The notes: generated by a model not told the origin, from the letters alone. A stretch of 64,000 nt of DNA from Populus alba (GCF_005239225.2 NC_133301.1:1121001-1185000); one strand, 5' to 3'; counted from the first letter of the stretch, positions 9,684 through 21,060 are shown. Made by a program: numbers and translations.

Positions 9684-11449
9684 ACGTTAAATTTTTGAAT
9701 CAATACATTTTAAGAATATAACTCAAAATATCAAAAAGGTGAAGTTCCACTTCTATCCCTCTTCTTTATAAAAGGACAAGACTTGTGAGTTATAAATACT
9801 CTATGAATTCTTCAAGTTTCAGGTTCACAATCTCTTTATTTTTAGTTTTTTTCAATATATATATTTTAAGAGTCGACCTCTCTAAAATATCATTACACTT
9901 TTTCTTTTTACAAAGTTACTGATTTAAACAACAAAGAGTCCACACATTCATCAAAAAAAAAATTTCCAGGTACTAACTATCAGCACCACCTACTACTAGC
10001 TACTAACTATCTATGTTTTCTATATCAAGTCATCAAACATCTTGGCTGGAAAAAATAAATGAAACTGCTTAAACTAAGAGATAATTCAATTATTCAACAC
10101 ATCAACTTTATTTTTAAATATCTTGATTTAGGACTTATCAACTAATATTTCATATAGACTAAGAGTCCTATAAATTTTAGGTACCATTTTCTTCTCATGA
10201 AACGCTTTTTCAAGACAAAACTTGTCAAGATACTGTGAACCCGAAGGTGGAACTTACAATACCTCCTCTTGAGGATCAACCATCTAGCTGATTCAAACCA
10301 GCATCATTAAATATATTTAATTTATTTGTTAAAAAAAAATAAATTGGAAGAGGAGGATTCCGACCCATTTGCATTTACTAGGAAATTTCTCATATTGACA
10401 TCTAATGTCAAGAAGACATGTAAAACAGATGCACTTGGATGTATGGATAGATCGCGTATGATTCTATATATGGAGTAGTTGCCTAGCTCGGGTTTGCTGG
10501 AGTGGGATTCATACTAATCAAAGATATTCGTTGTCTTATTTCATTGCGTTTACCTTGACTAAATCAAAGTACATGCGTTTACATCAGCATCAGATTCTAA
10601 TTTTTAAGGTGTCGTTGGAAAGGGGTTACGCTCCCCCTTCATCTTCTTGAGTTTCAATTTATTAAGACGTTATCAAATTGTAAATACATTAGTACATATA
10701 ATTGCGGATGACTTATTTAATATCTGAAATTTCTTAGAACATTGTGCTCGCATGTTATTACTTTGAATGTGAATTTAGGAAGCTGTAAAAAAAATACTTA
10801 CAATGCAAAAATTGAATGGTTGGTGATGATGCTCTAGAATCTAGTATGCTAAGGAACCTGAGTTTTTAAATGTTTGAGTTTTTGAAAGTTTAGTTCATGT
10901 TAATTTTCTATTCTTCATAACTGATGGCTCAGAAGATTCCTGCAAAATAGTCAATGTTAGTGGGATTTTAGAATCTTCCAATGATTAAGTCAGTAACTTC
11001 ATAATGAAAAGTTGTAATAAATAAGCATTAAATTCTAAAAACAAAAATATTTGTTGTTAGCTCATGTATTATAAATGCTAAGAATATATTGTAAGAGAAT
11101 AAATATTGTGAACCTCTTACATGGATCGTTCAAAAAGTATTTATAATTTTTGTATCTGAACTTCTTTTTTTAGGGTTCGAAAGTCTTTTTTTTTCACATC
11201 CAAGTAGGGTGGGAGTCTCTTACATCAACATTACGTTAATGTAAGTGTCTTCTTATATAGAATTAATGTTGAGAGGAGTACCATGTGTCTATAGAAGATA
11301 GTCTTATGTCATTTTGTACACAATATTAATATTGATGGGATCAACCCTTATAATCAATATTAATATTGATTGACACATAGCCGACTTTTAGAGGAATTTT
11401 ACAAAGTTAGAGCATAGGGAGATGATGACCCTGGGTTCCCCTATTTTAC
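9684..11449. other. Duplicated intergenic DNA, no gene seen
   Basis: AT-rich sequence, largely alignable with copy 2 at about 40060-41590. Around 10350-10600 a block corresponds to an open frame in copy 2 (40475-40702, EEEDSDPFAFTWKFL...) but is broken by stops here. I cannot assign a function to it. Confidence 0.5.
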
Positions 11450-11607
11450 GTTTAGGCCTGGGACGATCCTAGACCCAAGGATATTGAGTCTAACATCATT
11501 CTAGGTTCAAAGGCATCTGGATCTAACACATAACTAAACCCAAAAAAATTGGGTCTGATATTTTGTCAAACCCACAAGCATTTGGGCTTGGCATATGACC
11601 GAGCCCA
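11450..11607. repeat. Diverged tandem repeat of about 70 bp (copy 1)
   Basis: About two units built around CCCAA...TTGGGTCTGA and AAACCCACAAGCATTTGGG. Copy 2 has over four units (41590-41900). Here the array runs directly into the truncated GLR pseudogene exon through a deletion. Confidence 0.7.
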
Positions 11608-12040
11608 TGGAAGTTCTATGTAAGCTGAATCCACCAGTGGGCTTGGCGTGACAAATTCAGACAGATTAATTCCACTGTGGTCATTCCGTTCGTTTTGTCT
11701 AGAAATTCTGTAGATTAAGTCCCTTTATATGAATTTTTAACAGTATGAACTATGTATGCACTTAAATGAGCGTAGCAAAACAGAGAAATAGGAAAGTGAA
11801 CTTACAAAGCCAAAACCGCCTGTTTGAAATATAGGAACAACTGCGGTGTATTTAGTGCAATACTCTGACAGAAACACTTTCGCACATCGCAATTCACCGA
11901 AAGCAGCAGCAATACCACCATTTCCACTTCCTCTAGAGTAAAGGTTGTCGTATTCTTCATAAGATTTATACCCCATGAGCTTGGACTCTTCGAATCCCAA
12001 GCCTCTATAACAACATTTCCAGAAGAAAAGAACTTATCTG

Positions 12041-12550
12041 ATAGCCCATATATTCCTCCTAAAATTAATGTTGTTGAAGAACTCCTATGAAGCGTTTAGG
12101 CTTGATTGAACAAAGCTTTATATTTTATAGTCATCAAGCATAGACAAAAGAGGCTTGAAAATTTTTGAGAGAATTTCTTTACTTGATGAAAAGAGAGATT
12201 TCTTGCTTAAGAAGCTTGTTTTGAAGAAAATTTGTATCTTCAAAAATTCCTTATTTCTCTTTCTAGGTTGAGACCTTCTATTTATAGACGTTTATATGGG
12301 CTCTCAGGTCTTTTTTTAATACCACATGACATGATTTTATTGATTGTCTTTTATTGATATGATCTTATATTTATGACAAGATATATCTTGAATATCTAAT
12401 TTTAATATCAACCTTTCATTGACCAAGAAATATATGAAAATTCATTTATTTTTTATGTTATTTATTTCAATTTTATTTTATTTTATTATTAAAAATAAAA
12501 TAAAAATAACATATATATTGGAGTACTGCTTCATCAGGAGAAGAGATTCA
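12041..12550. other. AT-rich insertion inside GLR pseudogene, unclassified
   Basis: This matches copy 2 (about 43625-44165), so it predates the duplication. It contains a TATTTATAGA box near 12281 and GAAGAACTCCTATGA-like text often seen in plant LTRs, but I could not find both ends or a target duplication. It may be an old solo LTR. Confidence 0.3.
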
Positions 12551-12735
12551 TAAGGGGAAGGAAGATTACGTTGTGCAAAACCAATGGTTGAGAAGGAAAT
12601 ATTTTATTTCTTTTATAATAATAATTGAAATTAAAAAGTATTTATGTTTGTGTGGTAGTTATTTTTTAAAAAAATATTTTATTGTTTGTTTCGGCACTCC
12701 CAAACTAGAGCCAGCTAAGAATTAAGACTTAAGAG

Positions 12736-13976
12736 GGTGTTTGTTTTTCGTGGTTGCTTATGTGTTTGAAGCGAATCACGGAAACAAATTGTTTGGTAAA
12801 ATCAAAAACGTTATTTACTGTGTGTAGGACTCACCACAATTAACGTTTGAAACGCAGGTTTGCTGAAAGTAACATTTATCTGCTTTTTCCTTAACGTTGG
12901 TGCAAAGTGAATTAATTCACTCTGCACTATTCAAGGAAACAGTGCAAAGTGAATTAATTCACCCCGCCTATTCACTTCAAGAAAAGTGATGCAGCAGCTG
13001 CATTAGTTGCCTTGAAAGATCAAGCAAATCTGCTAGTGAAGTTAGATGAATTTGGCAGAGATATCAACTTACAAAAACGGATGGATATGGAGAAAAGGGC
13101 TAAGGCTCGCCAACGCAAGGAAACTCGTTTTGATTTGAAGAGATTGTCATACATGGAGGTGGATAGTTCTAACTAGAAAGTTAAGGGAGAATTGAGCACG
13201 GATTAGAGTGACAGTGACAGTGAAAAAAATGTTGCTTCCCAGTCAACCCATGATTTGTTGCTCTGGACTGTTAGTGATGCTTCTTCTAAAGAATATTCCC
13301 AACTTTCAGTGGCGAAAGAAAGATTTGAAACGTGGAAGACAAATATTGAAGTTAACAGTGCCAATGAATTAATTTTTTTGCACTGTTTACATTAACAATG
13401 TTTTTATTGTGTATTAGACCGTCCAGCCCGGTAAAAAAATTATTTTTTTATATTGTGTTTTACTTGAAAAAATATTGTTTAATATTATTCAATAACACTA
13501 CATAAATTTAAAATATATCACATAATGACATAGCATTTGTAGAATTTGATCGCAATTCCAATTTTAATTTTAATAATATTTTACCTGATTTAGTTGGACG
13601 CTCAAAAAGTCATGAAAATTATAGTTCTTATTGGATGAATTTCATACGTGATGAAATTATAGATAAGTTAATGGAACAATAAAAAATATTTGATATAAAA
13701 TATTATTTATTTAATAATATAATAGTTGTACTTAAATCTATAATATTTAAATTAAAAACCATCAATATTAATATATATTTTTTAAAATTATTTTATAATC
13801 TCAATTTTAAAAACATTCTTAACCAAACACATTAAATTAATTTTTCTTCAACCTCAATTTCAACCATAGTTTTAACCAAACACCTATTTTTTCAAACCAA
13901 CCTCAACTAGAAGTACTTTTTTATAAAATAATTTTTTTCAAACTACAACCACAATAGCTACCGCAATATCAAACAC
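12736..13976. mobile_element. TIR DNA element carrying a captured gene fragment
   Basis: The ends are inverted: left GGTGTTTGTTTTTCGTGGTTGC, right the reverse complement of GTGTTTGATATTGCGGTAGC. They are flanked by AAGAG at 12731-12735 and 13977-13981. Copy 2 has the empty site (TTAAAAGTGTATTTGG near 44360). A relative without the captured insert lies at about 45214-45864 and shares the right-hand 250 bp. There is no transposase, so it is non-autonomous. Superfamily is uncertain; with a 5-bp duplication and these ends I do not assign one. Similar in concept to Pack-type elements. Confidence 0.65.
12985..13350 (+). pseudogene. ILP1: Captured ILP1/PAXBP1 (GCF)-like gene fragment
   Basis: One plus-strand frame reads SDAAAALVALKDQANLL, then VKLDEFGRDINLQKRMDMEK, RAKARQR and later SQSTHDLLL and YSQLSVAKERFETWK. 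This matches, from memory, the middle of plant ILP1, a GC-rich-sequence-binding-factor family nuclear protein related to animal PAXBP1. About 120 residues of roughly 900 are present. Two in-frame stops (13174-13176 and 13204-13206) make it non-functional. Its neighbours on both sides are AT-rich transposon sequence with AATTAATTCAC palindromes, so the piece was acquired by the element rather than being a host gene. Confidence 0.75.
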
Positions 13977-13981
13977 AAGAG

Positions 13982-15035
13982 TGTGTTTGGATGAGAGGTA
14001 GCTTGTGCTTTTTAAATAAATAAAAAAGTCTTTTAAGTTTTTTGCGGTGTAATTTGTGCTTAAAGGATATTGTACCTTCTAAAAAAACCATCATATCTAC
14101 CTCCAAGCCAAATATATTATTAAAAATACATGGACTAGTGACAAAAGACTATTACTAGAACACATCTTTAATGTTTTTTTTAGAGATAATTTTATTTTAA
14201 ATTATATGAATATATTGATTTAAAAAATAAATTTTAAAAATTTTATTTAATATATTTTCAAACAAAAAATATTTTAGAAAAACAATAATAAATGTAATTT
14301 CAAGCATTATTTAAAATTACAAAATGTTTTATAAAATATTAAGTGCTATCAACCTGCACTGTCCCATCAAAATAAAAATATGAAAACAAAAGATTCCTTT
14401 TACCCTTCACCTAACAAATAAGACAACCTTAAAATTTAGAATGACATATATTAGATGCCATGTCCCCTTCTTCCTCCTTTCAAACCGACAGACAGCCCGC
14501 AAACCATCCGATCGCTTCCCAAAATCCAAACACCATTACTAGCAGCAGAACCGTGAAAACCCAGTTGTGCCACTATCCTCGATACTAGGAAATTTATTTA
14601 ATTAAAAATAATTTTTAAAAATAAAAAAGTATTATTTTAATATATTTAAAAATAAAAAATTATTTAAACCACAATAAATATCACACATACAAACACAAGC
14701 GTTACGACCTGCAACAAAAAACACACTCGATTTTGGCCAGAAATTGCAACCCAAAAGAGAAGAACTACTGGCAGCTGAGTGAGGGAAGTCGCCTCCGAAT
14801 ATATGACCACTGCTATGCATCTCTTTTTGGCTTACCCACAGACCCATCATCGAAACCCCAATGGCATACTAACGGTTACCTCAGACCATCCCTCTGACAG
14901 CCCCCAAAAACTGATTTCTAGGCCGATCTGATGGTGGCACTTCAGTTGATACAAGTACTTGCCATCAAGAAAATGACTAACAGCTAAAGGTATAAGAACA
15001 GGGACAACAGAAAAAATGGAGAGTTAGAGAAGGAC
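13982..15035. other. GLR pseudogene intron remnant with low-copy blocks
   Basis: AT-rich sequence homologous to 44360-45870. It includes block 14349-14590, which is also present at 44720-44970 and 37965-38335, and block 14750-14890, also at 45028-45160. Neither block has a recognisable coding frame. The open frame at 14632-14850 on the minus strand is not conserved in copy 2. Confidence 0.5.
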
Positions 15036-15424
15036 CTGCGGCAGCTGCTCCGACAACATCTGTCTTGGTATTGGAGTCCCTAGTGGTGGGGATCAGCCTG
15101 GTTTTGTAGTCACCATGAGTGGCATATAGAAGTCTGAGAGGGACATTATAATGCAACTCAAAGCAATATTGACATCAAAACATTCCACGTCTAGAACCAC
15201 ACCAACGTTAACTCCAACATATGCTGTTGAGTTTTGGGCCAACCCCATTTCTATGAACAGTATCCTTAAAGAAAGAAATAAGAATACCAGAACATGCTTT
15301 GAAGGGTACCTTTTCTTCGTCCTCTAATTTGTTTCCAAACAATTTAATAAAAATCATGACAAAAACATGAAGATGGTTGGAAGTATGAGAGGGGTTTCTT
15401 TAAAACATGGTAACTTAATTTTGG

Positions 15425-15597
15425 ATAATGATTTTGTTTTCGTTTTCACAATATAATTTATTTGGAAAGTCTGTAGAATTTATTTGGCCGCAAACAAGGA
15501 ATGCAACTGCTTGCATTTTCACAGTATCTTGGGAAATTGCTGAAGAACATCTATAATTTGTGATAATAATTTACTAATTCTGAAACCCCATTTTGAT
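15425..15597. repeat. Direct repeat, first copy
   Basis: About 170 bp containing GTCTGTAGAATTTATTTGGC. It is repeated at 16040-16206 with a copia fragment in between. In copy 2 of the segmental duplication the sequence is single (46515-46690). Confidence 0.9.
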
Positions 15598-15599
15598 CA

Positions 15600-16040
15600 T
15601 GTTGGTGGGAGAAATAACTGATAATAGCTTTGGAATACTTAGAGGGGATAAAACACACCGTTCTATTTCAAACAACAAGATTATAAAATACAAACAAAAA
15701 CTCCTAATATACACTATTTCTTTCTCTCTAGTGTTTCTCTCTTTTCTTTCACATACTCAATAGCATAAACTGAGCTACCCATTTATACACAAATTGAAAG
15801 TAAAAAAATTCAAAATTCAAGTGGTGTTAAGGTAGTCGACAATTGGTGGCTATAGGTGATAGTTGGTGGTTGATTAAGTTTACCACAACAAATTCCCTCT
15901 TTAAACTCAATTGAGGGATGTCATGTCAAGTATGAACTTCAATCTGATAAATATTTCTCCCTTCAATGGTTTTATAAAAATATCTGCAACTTGATCATTT
16001 GTTTTGCAGGATATCAGTTCAACTTTTTTGTTCTGACGTG
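15600..16040 (-). mobile_element. Ty1/copia 3' end: RNase H tail plus LTR
   Basis: On the minus strand, 16040-15914 reads KKVELISCKTNDQVADIF, then IKPLKGEIF and a stop. This is the usual end of the copia RNase H domain (DQVADIFTKPL). A purine tract (AGTTTAAAGAGGGAATT, 15907-15891) follows, then a 291-bp LTR at 15890-15600 with ends TGTTG...CAACA. The rest of the element is absent. The fragment is bracketed by the 170-bp direct repeat rather than by a normal 5-bp target duplication. Confidence 0.8.
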
Positions 16041-16206
16041 TATAATGCTTATGTTTACGTTTTCACAATATAATATCTCTGGAAAGTCTGTAGAATTTAT
16101 TTGGCCGCAAACAAGGTATGCAACTGCTTGCATTTCCACAGTATCTTGGGAAATTGCTGAAGAAAATCTATAATTTGTGATAATAATTTACTAATTCTGA
16201 AACTCA
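16040..16206. repeat. Direct repeat, second copy
   Basis: This copy is closer to the single copy at 46540-46690 than the one at 15425 is. It lies just downstream of the GLR-1 stop, on that gene's 3' side. Confidence 0.9.
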
Positions 16207-16458
16207 GTTTGATCCTACCTAGCTATAATTATGTTATATATAGTAATTCAATATTTAGAATTTGAAGTTCGAGTGTCACAAACGAGGAAATCGAACAGAG
16301 TAATATGTATTCTATAGCATTGCCTCCTGCATGTTCCTTTGGACTTTCCCATGAATTGCCAGGCCTCTGATGGCCTCCAATTATATTACAATGCTACAAC
16401 TGCATCTACAGGTCTATAAGTTTCCCAGTGTAAAACTGTCAATGGTATCATCTGAAAG
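16207..16458. other. 3' flank of GLR-1
   Basis: About 250 bp conserved with 46690-46912. It presumably holds the GLR-1 3' untranslated region. A 35-bp segment (TTTCCCATGAATTGCCAGGC region, about 16345-16380) is absent from copy 2. Confidence 0.5.
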
Positions 16459-19400
16459 TCAATTGTGATCATGTTCTACTTCAAAAGAAACCCGTCTATC
16501 TTGATTTGGGTTTGTAAGGTGATCAATATTTATTACTACCTCTTGAGATGTTTGACTATCTGGACCGGGGAAAGAAGTAGTTTGAACTGAAGTGGCCGAT
16601 GGGCTCGGCGCACCCATACTAGGCCCACTTTTTCTGAAAGTATGGGATTTTAAGTCCCTCTCAATAAAGATCCTGAAGAAATTGCTGACTTTTCTCCTTA
16701 TGGAAATTGTGGAATTTAAAGGCCTCAACACTTTCCTTTCCTTGTAGACAAACATGACCATGAATATAATGAGAGCTAAGAGGGATGCTATTCCAGCAAT
16801 TAAAAATAAGCCCCAGAAACTCTTGAGACTAAGGCTGTTAGATGTAACCGAGTTGCTTTGTTTTCCAAACCGAGCATTCTCGATTTCCTTCATTTTATCT
16901 CCCTCTGTTATGTTTAGAACTGCCCTTGATACATCTGGTACCAGAGGAGAACCTTTAGGGAAGGCCTGAAAATCACAACACAAAGCAGCAAGCCATTCTT
17001 TATCAGGGTTGACAATACATAAAGAGAAATGGAGAGGGGTGAATGAACTTACAAATCCGAAACCGTCCGTTTTAAATGTAGGATCAATCATGGCATATTT
17101 AGAGCAATACTTCGACAGAAAGAGCCTCGTATATGGTACTTCATCAAAAGCAGCAGCAATACCACCATTTCCACTTCCTTTTGATAAAAGGTCATCCCAT
17201 TGTTCTGTGGTATTATACACAATGAGCTTGGACTCGTCGAAACCCAAGTCTAATAGGATTCCCTTAACAAAGCAACCGTGCTGGTAGCCTACATACTCCC
17301 CCTTCTTAATGAGCTCGTGTACATCCGTAACTGTAGGCCGCAGCTGCTGGACTGTAAGTAAACTAGTTAGACTGGCAGTGTAGCTTTGTGTGAGAATCAG
17401 CACAACAAAACACCATATGATTACCACTGCTCTAGACAAGTTGCTAACAACTGTCTCCCCTGCAATCATAGTTGAAAATAATAAAGTTGAAGTCAATTTG
17501 GTGTTTGAGACACTAAAACAAATATGTTAAACGAAAGAAGAAAAATTCAAAAGGGAAAGGGAAAGGAAAATTACTTTGTGCAAAAACCATGGTTGAGAAA
17601 GAAAACCAGAAGCTAGTGCCAGCTTGATGTGAAGCAGGCCCTCTAAAATCTTCATTGATTCTGTGTTCAAGAACCCAGATCACAAATCCAATGAAAATAA
17701 AGAAACAAAAACTTGTCACCCAGAGATCCCATGTCAGAGGCTTCAAGAAAACCCATGCATTTTTGCTGTTGTTGTCCACAATAGGGACGATCATGGAGAC
17801 ACCACTTTCAGTGTAAGGCAAAGTAAAATCAACATACTGGGATCTGTTGAAAAGAATAGTTGTATCTCCAACTACAGCATCAAAATTCTGTTGATAGCGA
17901 GCAAAAGAAACAAGATATCAATAAAAATTAGATTTGCAAGCATGAATCTGACCCAAATCTTGTTTCAGATATAAAACTGAATGTGATCAAGTACAGGAAA
18001 AGGTTGGTGAAAGTTTTACCTTCAAGTACACTTGATATATGAGATCATTGTAAGTTCCAGCTGGCTCGCCGTCAGGCTTGGCAAAGGGGATGTACTCGTA
18101 AGGCAAAGCATAAGGCAATGCTTTGACAACAGAATCAAAAACATCTATGCAGTATCCAGCGACGGTTGTGGTGTTAGAACTAGGATCTCTTGTTACTTTC
18201 ACAAACTCACTGAAACCATCCTTCACAGGCACTCCTATTCTCAACTTCTTCCCATTCGTTGGAATCTCCCAGCCCTTGGGAACAGAAGTTGTATCACCCG
18301 GCCATATGACAGTTGAAAGATCGGAGCTAGAACCTGAGTACGCAGTCATACTATTTGTTGAGTTCAATGTACTTATAGCATTCACCTGAGTTGAGTCATT
18401 TTGGGTAGCTCGGAAGAAGAAGGGACTCCTGATGGAAGTGAGAGAAGGACTTGATGCAGAAAATGATATAATGGGCACCTGAGCTTTTTCTCCAAGTTCA
18501 ATAACAAAATTGGCTTGCATTGATGTTGTTGGGCCTATGATTGCTTGCACTTCAACATTTTTTATCAGGTCCAGGGCTGTACTTGTAAAAGGATTAAGAA
18601 AACAATTACTCGTATAGATCAATTATTTTCAATAATCAGTAAAGATCAATCAGAGAGACTTAATTATGACTTTTTTGCGCTTTATATTAAATTAGACTTC
18701 TGATATATCATTAATATAGTGGTTATGCAGAGAAATCAAGGAATGGATTATACGATGCATTTGAGGTTCTCCTGCCCGTCCTAAACAAAGATAAGACACA
18801 GCAATCTAAAAATCAGCACACCTCATCTCCTTTCATTGATGTGATCTGGGATATCTGATGCAGCCGAGTAATTTAAAAATTTAAAAATAGATGGTCTAAT
18901 AGATGCTTTTATAGAAATTTAAAATTGAAGGTTCCAAATAAAGATCTAACCCAAACAGACCAATATAGATGCTCTAATAGATGCTTTATAGACTATTAGA
19001 ATAAATCTAGATTTAAAATTAAGTTTAGTCATGTCAGACCAGGTTAGTAGCTTACAACTATGATAATGAAAGATCTTGCAGTTAGATCAAGCCCAAATTT
19101 CTCCAGGTAATAAGCAGTTTTTCCACATAATTAGGCTTAGAAATTGCAATTTTTTTTTCCAGACCATTTGATCTCCCATAATTAGGCTTAGAAATTGCTA
19201 TTTAGACTAGTTTTGTTCTTTTTCCTATGAGTTTTTGGATTATTTATTTATTTTGTTTTAATTCTTTTTATGCCTTTAGACTTTAAGTTGTTTTCTAATA
19301 AAGATAAGTTAATTTTCTGATCTATTTAAAAGAGGGTCACCATATATTTATTTTTCAGGAATACAAAAGGTTCACATCTTCAACTATTTTTACTCATTAA

Positions 19401-21060
19401 AACTTTTATATTTTTTGTGTTATTATTGTCTTGTTAGCTTCCACATACATCAATATATTTGAGATAAATATTAAAAATTTAAGAGTTTCTTCCTTACAGT
19501 TTTGCTGCTGACAACAATTAGCAAAATAATTTATTAAATGAATTAGTAAATCCTAAATTATTATCCAAGCAAAAGCTAAACAAGTGACTTCTTTGACACG
19601 GAGTATTCAATAGCTAGGTAGCTTTTAGTTACTGTTTTAAGAAAGAAAAAAACAAAGACATAGGGACACAAAATATGTTTTCATGTCCTTCATGTTTTGA
19701 AAACTCTAAAATTATAAAATTATTATAGAAACATATTTATTTGTGTGTCCGTCTCTATCCTTCTAAGCATGTTAACTTGTTAAACTTGAGGCCCAGATCA
19801 TAAAACTAGGATAACCTCATAAAAAGTAAATTAAAAAAAAGTATGAAGCTCAATCCCCAATAACCCTAATATTAAATGATTGAATTGAAACTAAAAAATT
19901 GATTAAAAAAACACAAAAAACAACTCAAATCAGACTAGGTTAACCCACCAAATCCATGACTCGAGCCATAAGACTGGAATAACCTTATAGAAAGTAAACC
20001 ATGAAACTTAATTTTCAATCAACCCAATGTTAAATGATGAAATTTAGATAAAGAGAAAAAAACCAATTAGAAAAAGGAGAAAAAAGCTTTAGTTAACTGA
20101 AATAACTTGTCAAATCCAAGATTTAAATTATGAGATTAAGATAACCTTATAAAAAGTAAATTAAAATAAATTATAAAGTTTAATTTTCAATAAACATAAT
20201 GTTGAATGATGGAATTGAAATTGAAAAAAAAATCGATTAGATTAAAAAAACAAAAAAAAAAACCAATATTGTAGTAAATAATATTTTGCGAGAAAGAGTA
20301 CAGTAAAATCTCTTTCTCTTTTAGTTTTATTTTTGATGTTTTTCATATTTAATAATATAATAATAATAATTATGAAATGAAATAAATAACAATACATCAA
20401 TTAATAAAATGATGTGGACAAATATAATGATATATAATAATTTTATTAGCTTGGTCCATAATCTATATAGTGAACTAAGGCTTAATTAGATAACAAGCAT
20501 TAAATCTTTAGGTGTTGGCTGAGGAGGTGATGGATTTGCTCTCCACGATATCATTTATATATATATATATATATAATAATCGAGATGTATTATTAAAACA
20601 GCTCGATTAAGGTTCACGATATCATCTTAGATTTAATGAGACATTGTGATATAGAAGTTTCTCATGAATCATCCGTATAAAATTTAACGGGAGGAGGGTT
20701 TTAACCTTACTGTATACATAAAACATAGTTTGAGCAATGATTTATAACCGAAGCAAGCTGACTACAGAATCAAGAAAGAGGAGGGAGAGAGAGGGAACCT
20801 GCAGCAGCTGCACCAGCAACATCGTTCTTGGAGTCCCTGGTGATGAGGACCAGCCTGGTTTTGTAATCACCATGAGTGCCATAGAAGTCTGAGAGAGACA
20901 TATTGATGCCACTCAACCCAATCTTGCCATCCAAGTCATTGTCCAAGTCAAGAACCACACCTACTTTCACTGGGATTATAGATGTTGAGTTCTTGGCCAT
21001 TCCCATTTCAAAGAAGAAAATCTTCAAAAAAAGAAGGGAAAAGAAAGAGAGAGCAGGCAT
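16459..21060 (-). CDS. GLR2: Glutamate receptor-like channel GLR-1 (clade 2), truncated ectodomain
   Basis: Five exons on the minus strand, all with GT-AG borders: 21060-20799, 18576-18020, 17887-17575, 17459-17053, 16965-16459. They join to 681 codons plus stop. The product is a GLR2-type ligand-gated cation channel of the plasma membrane. A signal peptide (MPALSFFSLLFLKIFFF) is followed by a short piece of the amino-terminal ANF-receptor domain. Residues 156/157 mark a junction where 263 residues present in GLR-2 are missing (789 bp, in frame). The S1 ligand lobe, M1 (about 324-346), the pore segment, M3 with SYTASLTS (403-410), S2 and M4 (about 564-587) follow. Near residue 545 the conserved W is R, and NCPDSS, with the conserved lobe cysteine, is deleted. 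Two further in-frame gaps lie in the cytoplasmic tail. The gene may still be translated, but a normal receptor is doubtful. Confidence 0.85.
18577..20798 (-). other. Intron 1 of GLR-1
   Basis: 2222 bp, homologous to the 2957-bp intron 1 of GLR-2. It contains a diverged array (19780-20270) and a TA microsatellite (20553-20577). No open frame of note. Confidence 0.8.
19780..20270. repeat. Diverged tandem repeat of about 150-160 bp in intron 1
   Basis: About three units with the elements CATGAGAC(T/C)...ATAACCTCATA, AAGCTCAATCCCCAATAA and AATGTT(A/G)AA(T/G)GATGGAATTG. GLR-2 intron 1 carries about seven units (50930-52130). Confidence 0.75.

Larger units (their letters stand above)
11608..15310 (-). 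pseudogene. GLR pseudogene, copy 1
   Basis: Minus-strand remnant of a clade-2-type glutamate receptor-like gene. Exon 1 lies at 15310-15036 (MGLAQNSTAYVG..., SLSDFY), with a 2-bp insertion after SLSDFY that breaks the frame. About 45 bp of the exon 3 end survive near 12598-12551. The 3' half of exon 4 is at 12040-11806 (GFEESKLMGYKS, SEYCTKYTA, TGGFGF with GTAAG donor). The tail of exon 5 is at 11728-11608. Exon 2, the pore segment and M4 are missing. Compared with pseudogene copy 2, the 5' half of exon 4 and the 5' half of exon 5 have been deleted here. The shared exon 1 frameshift shows it was already dead before the segmental duplication. Confidence 0.85.
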
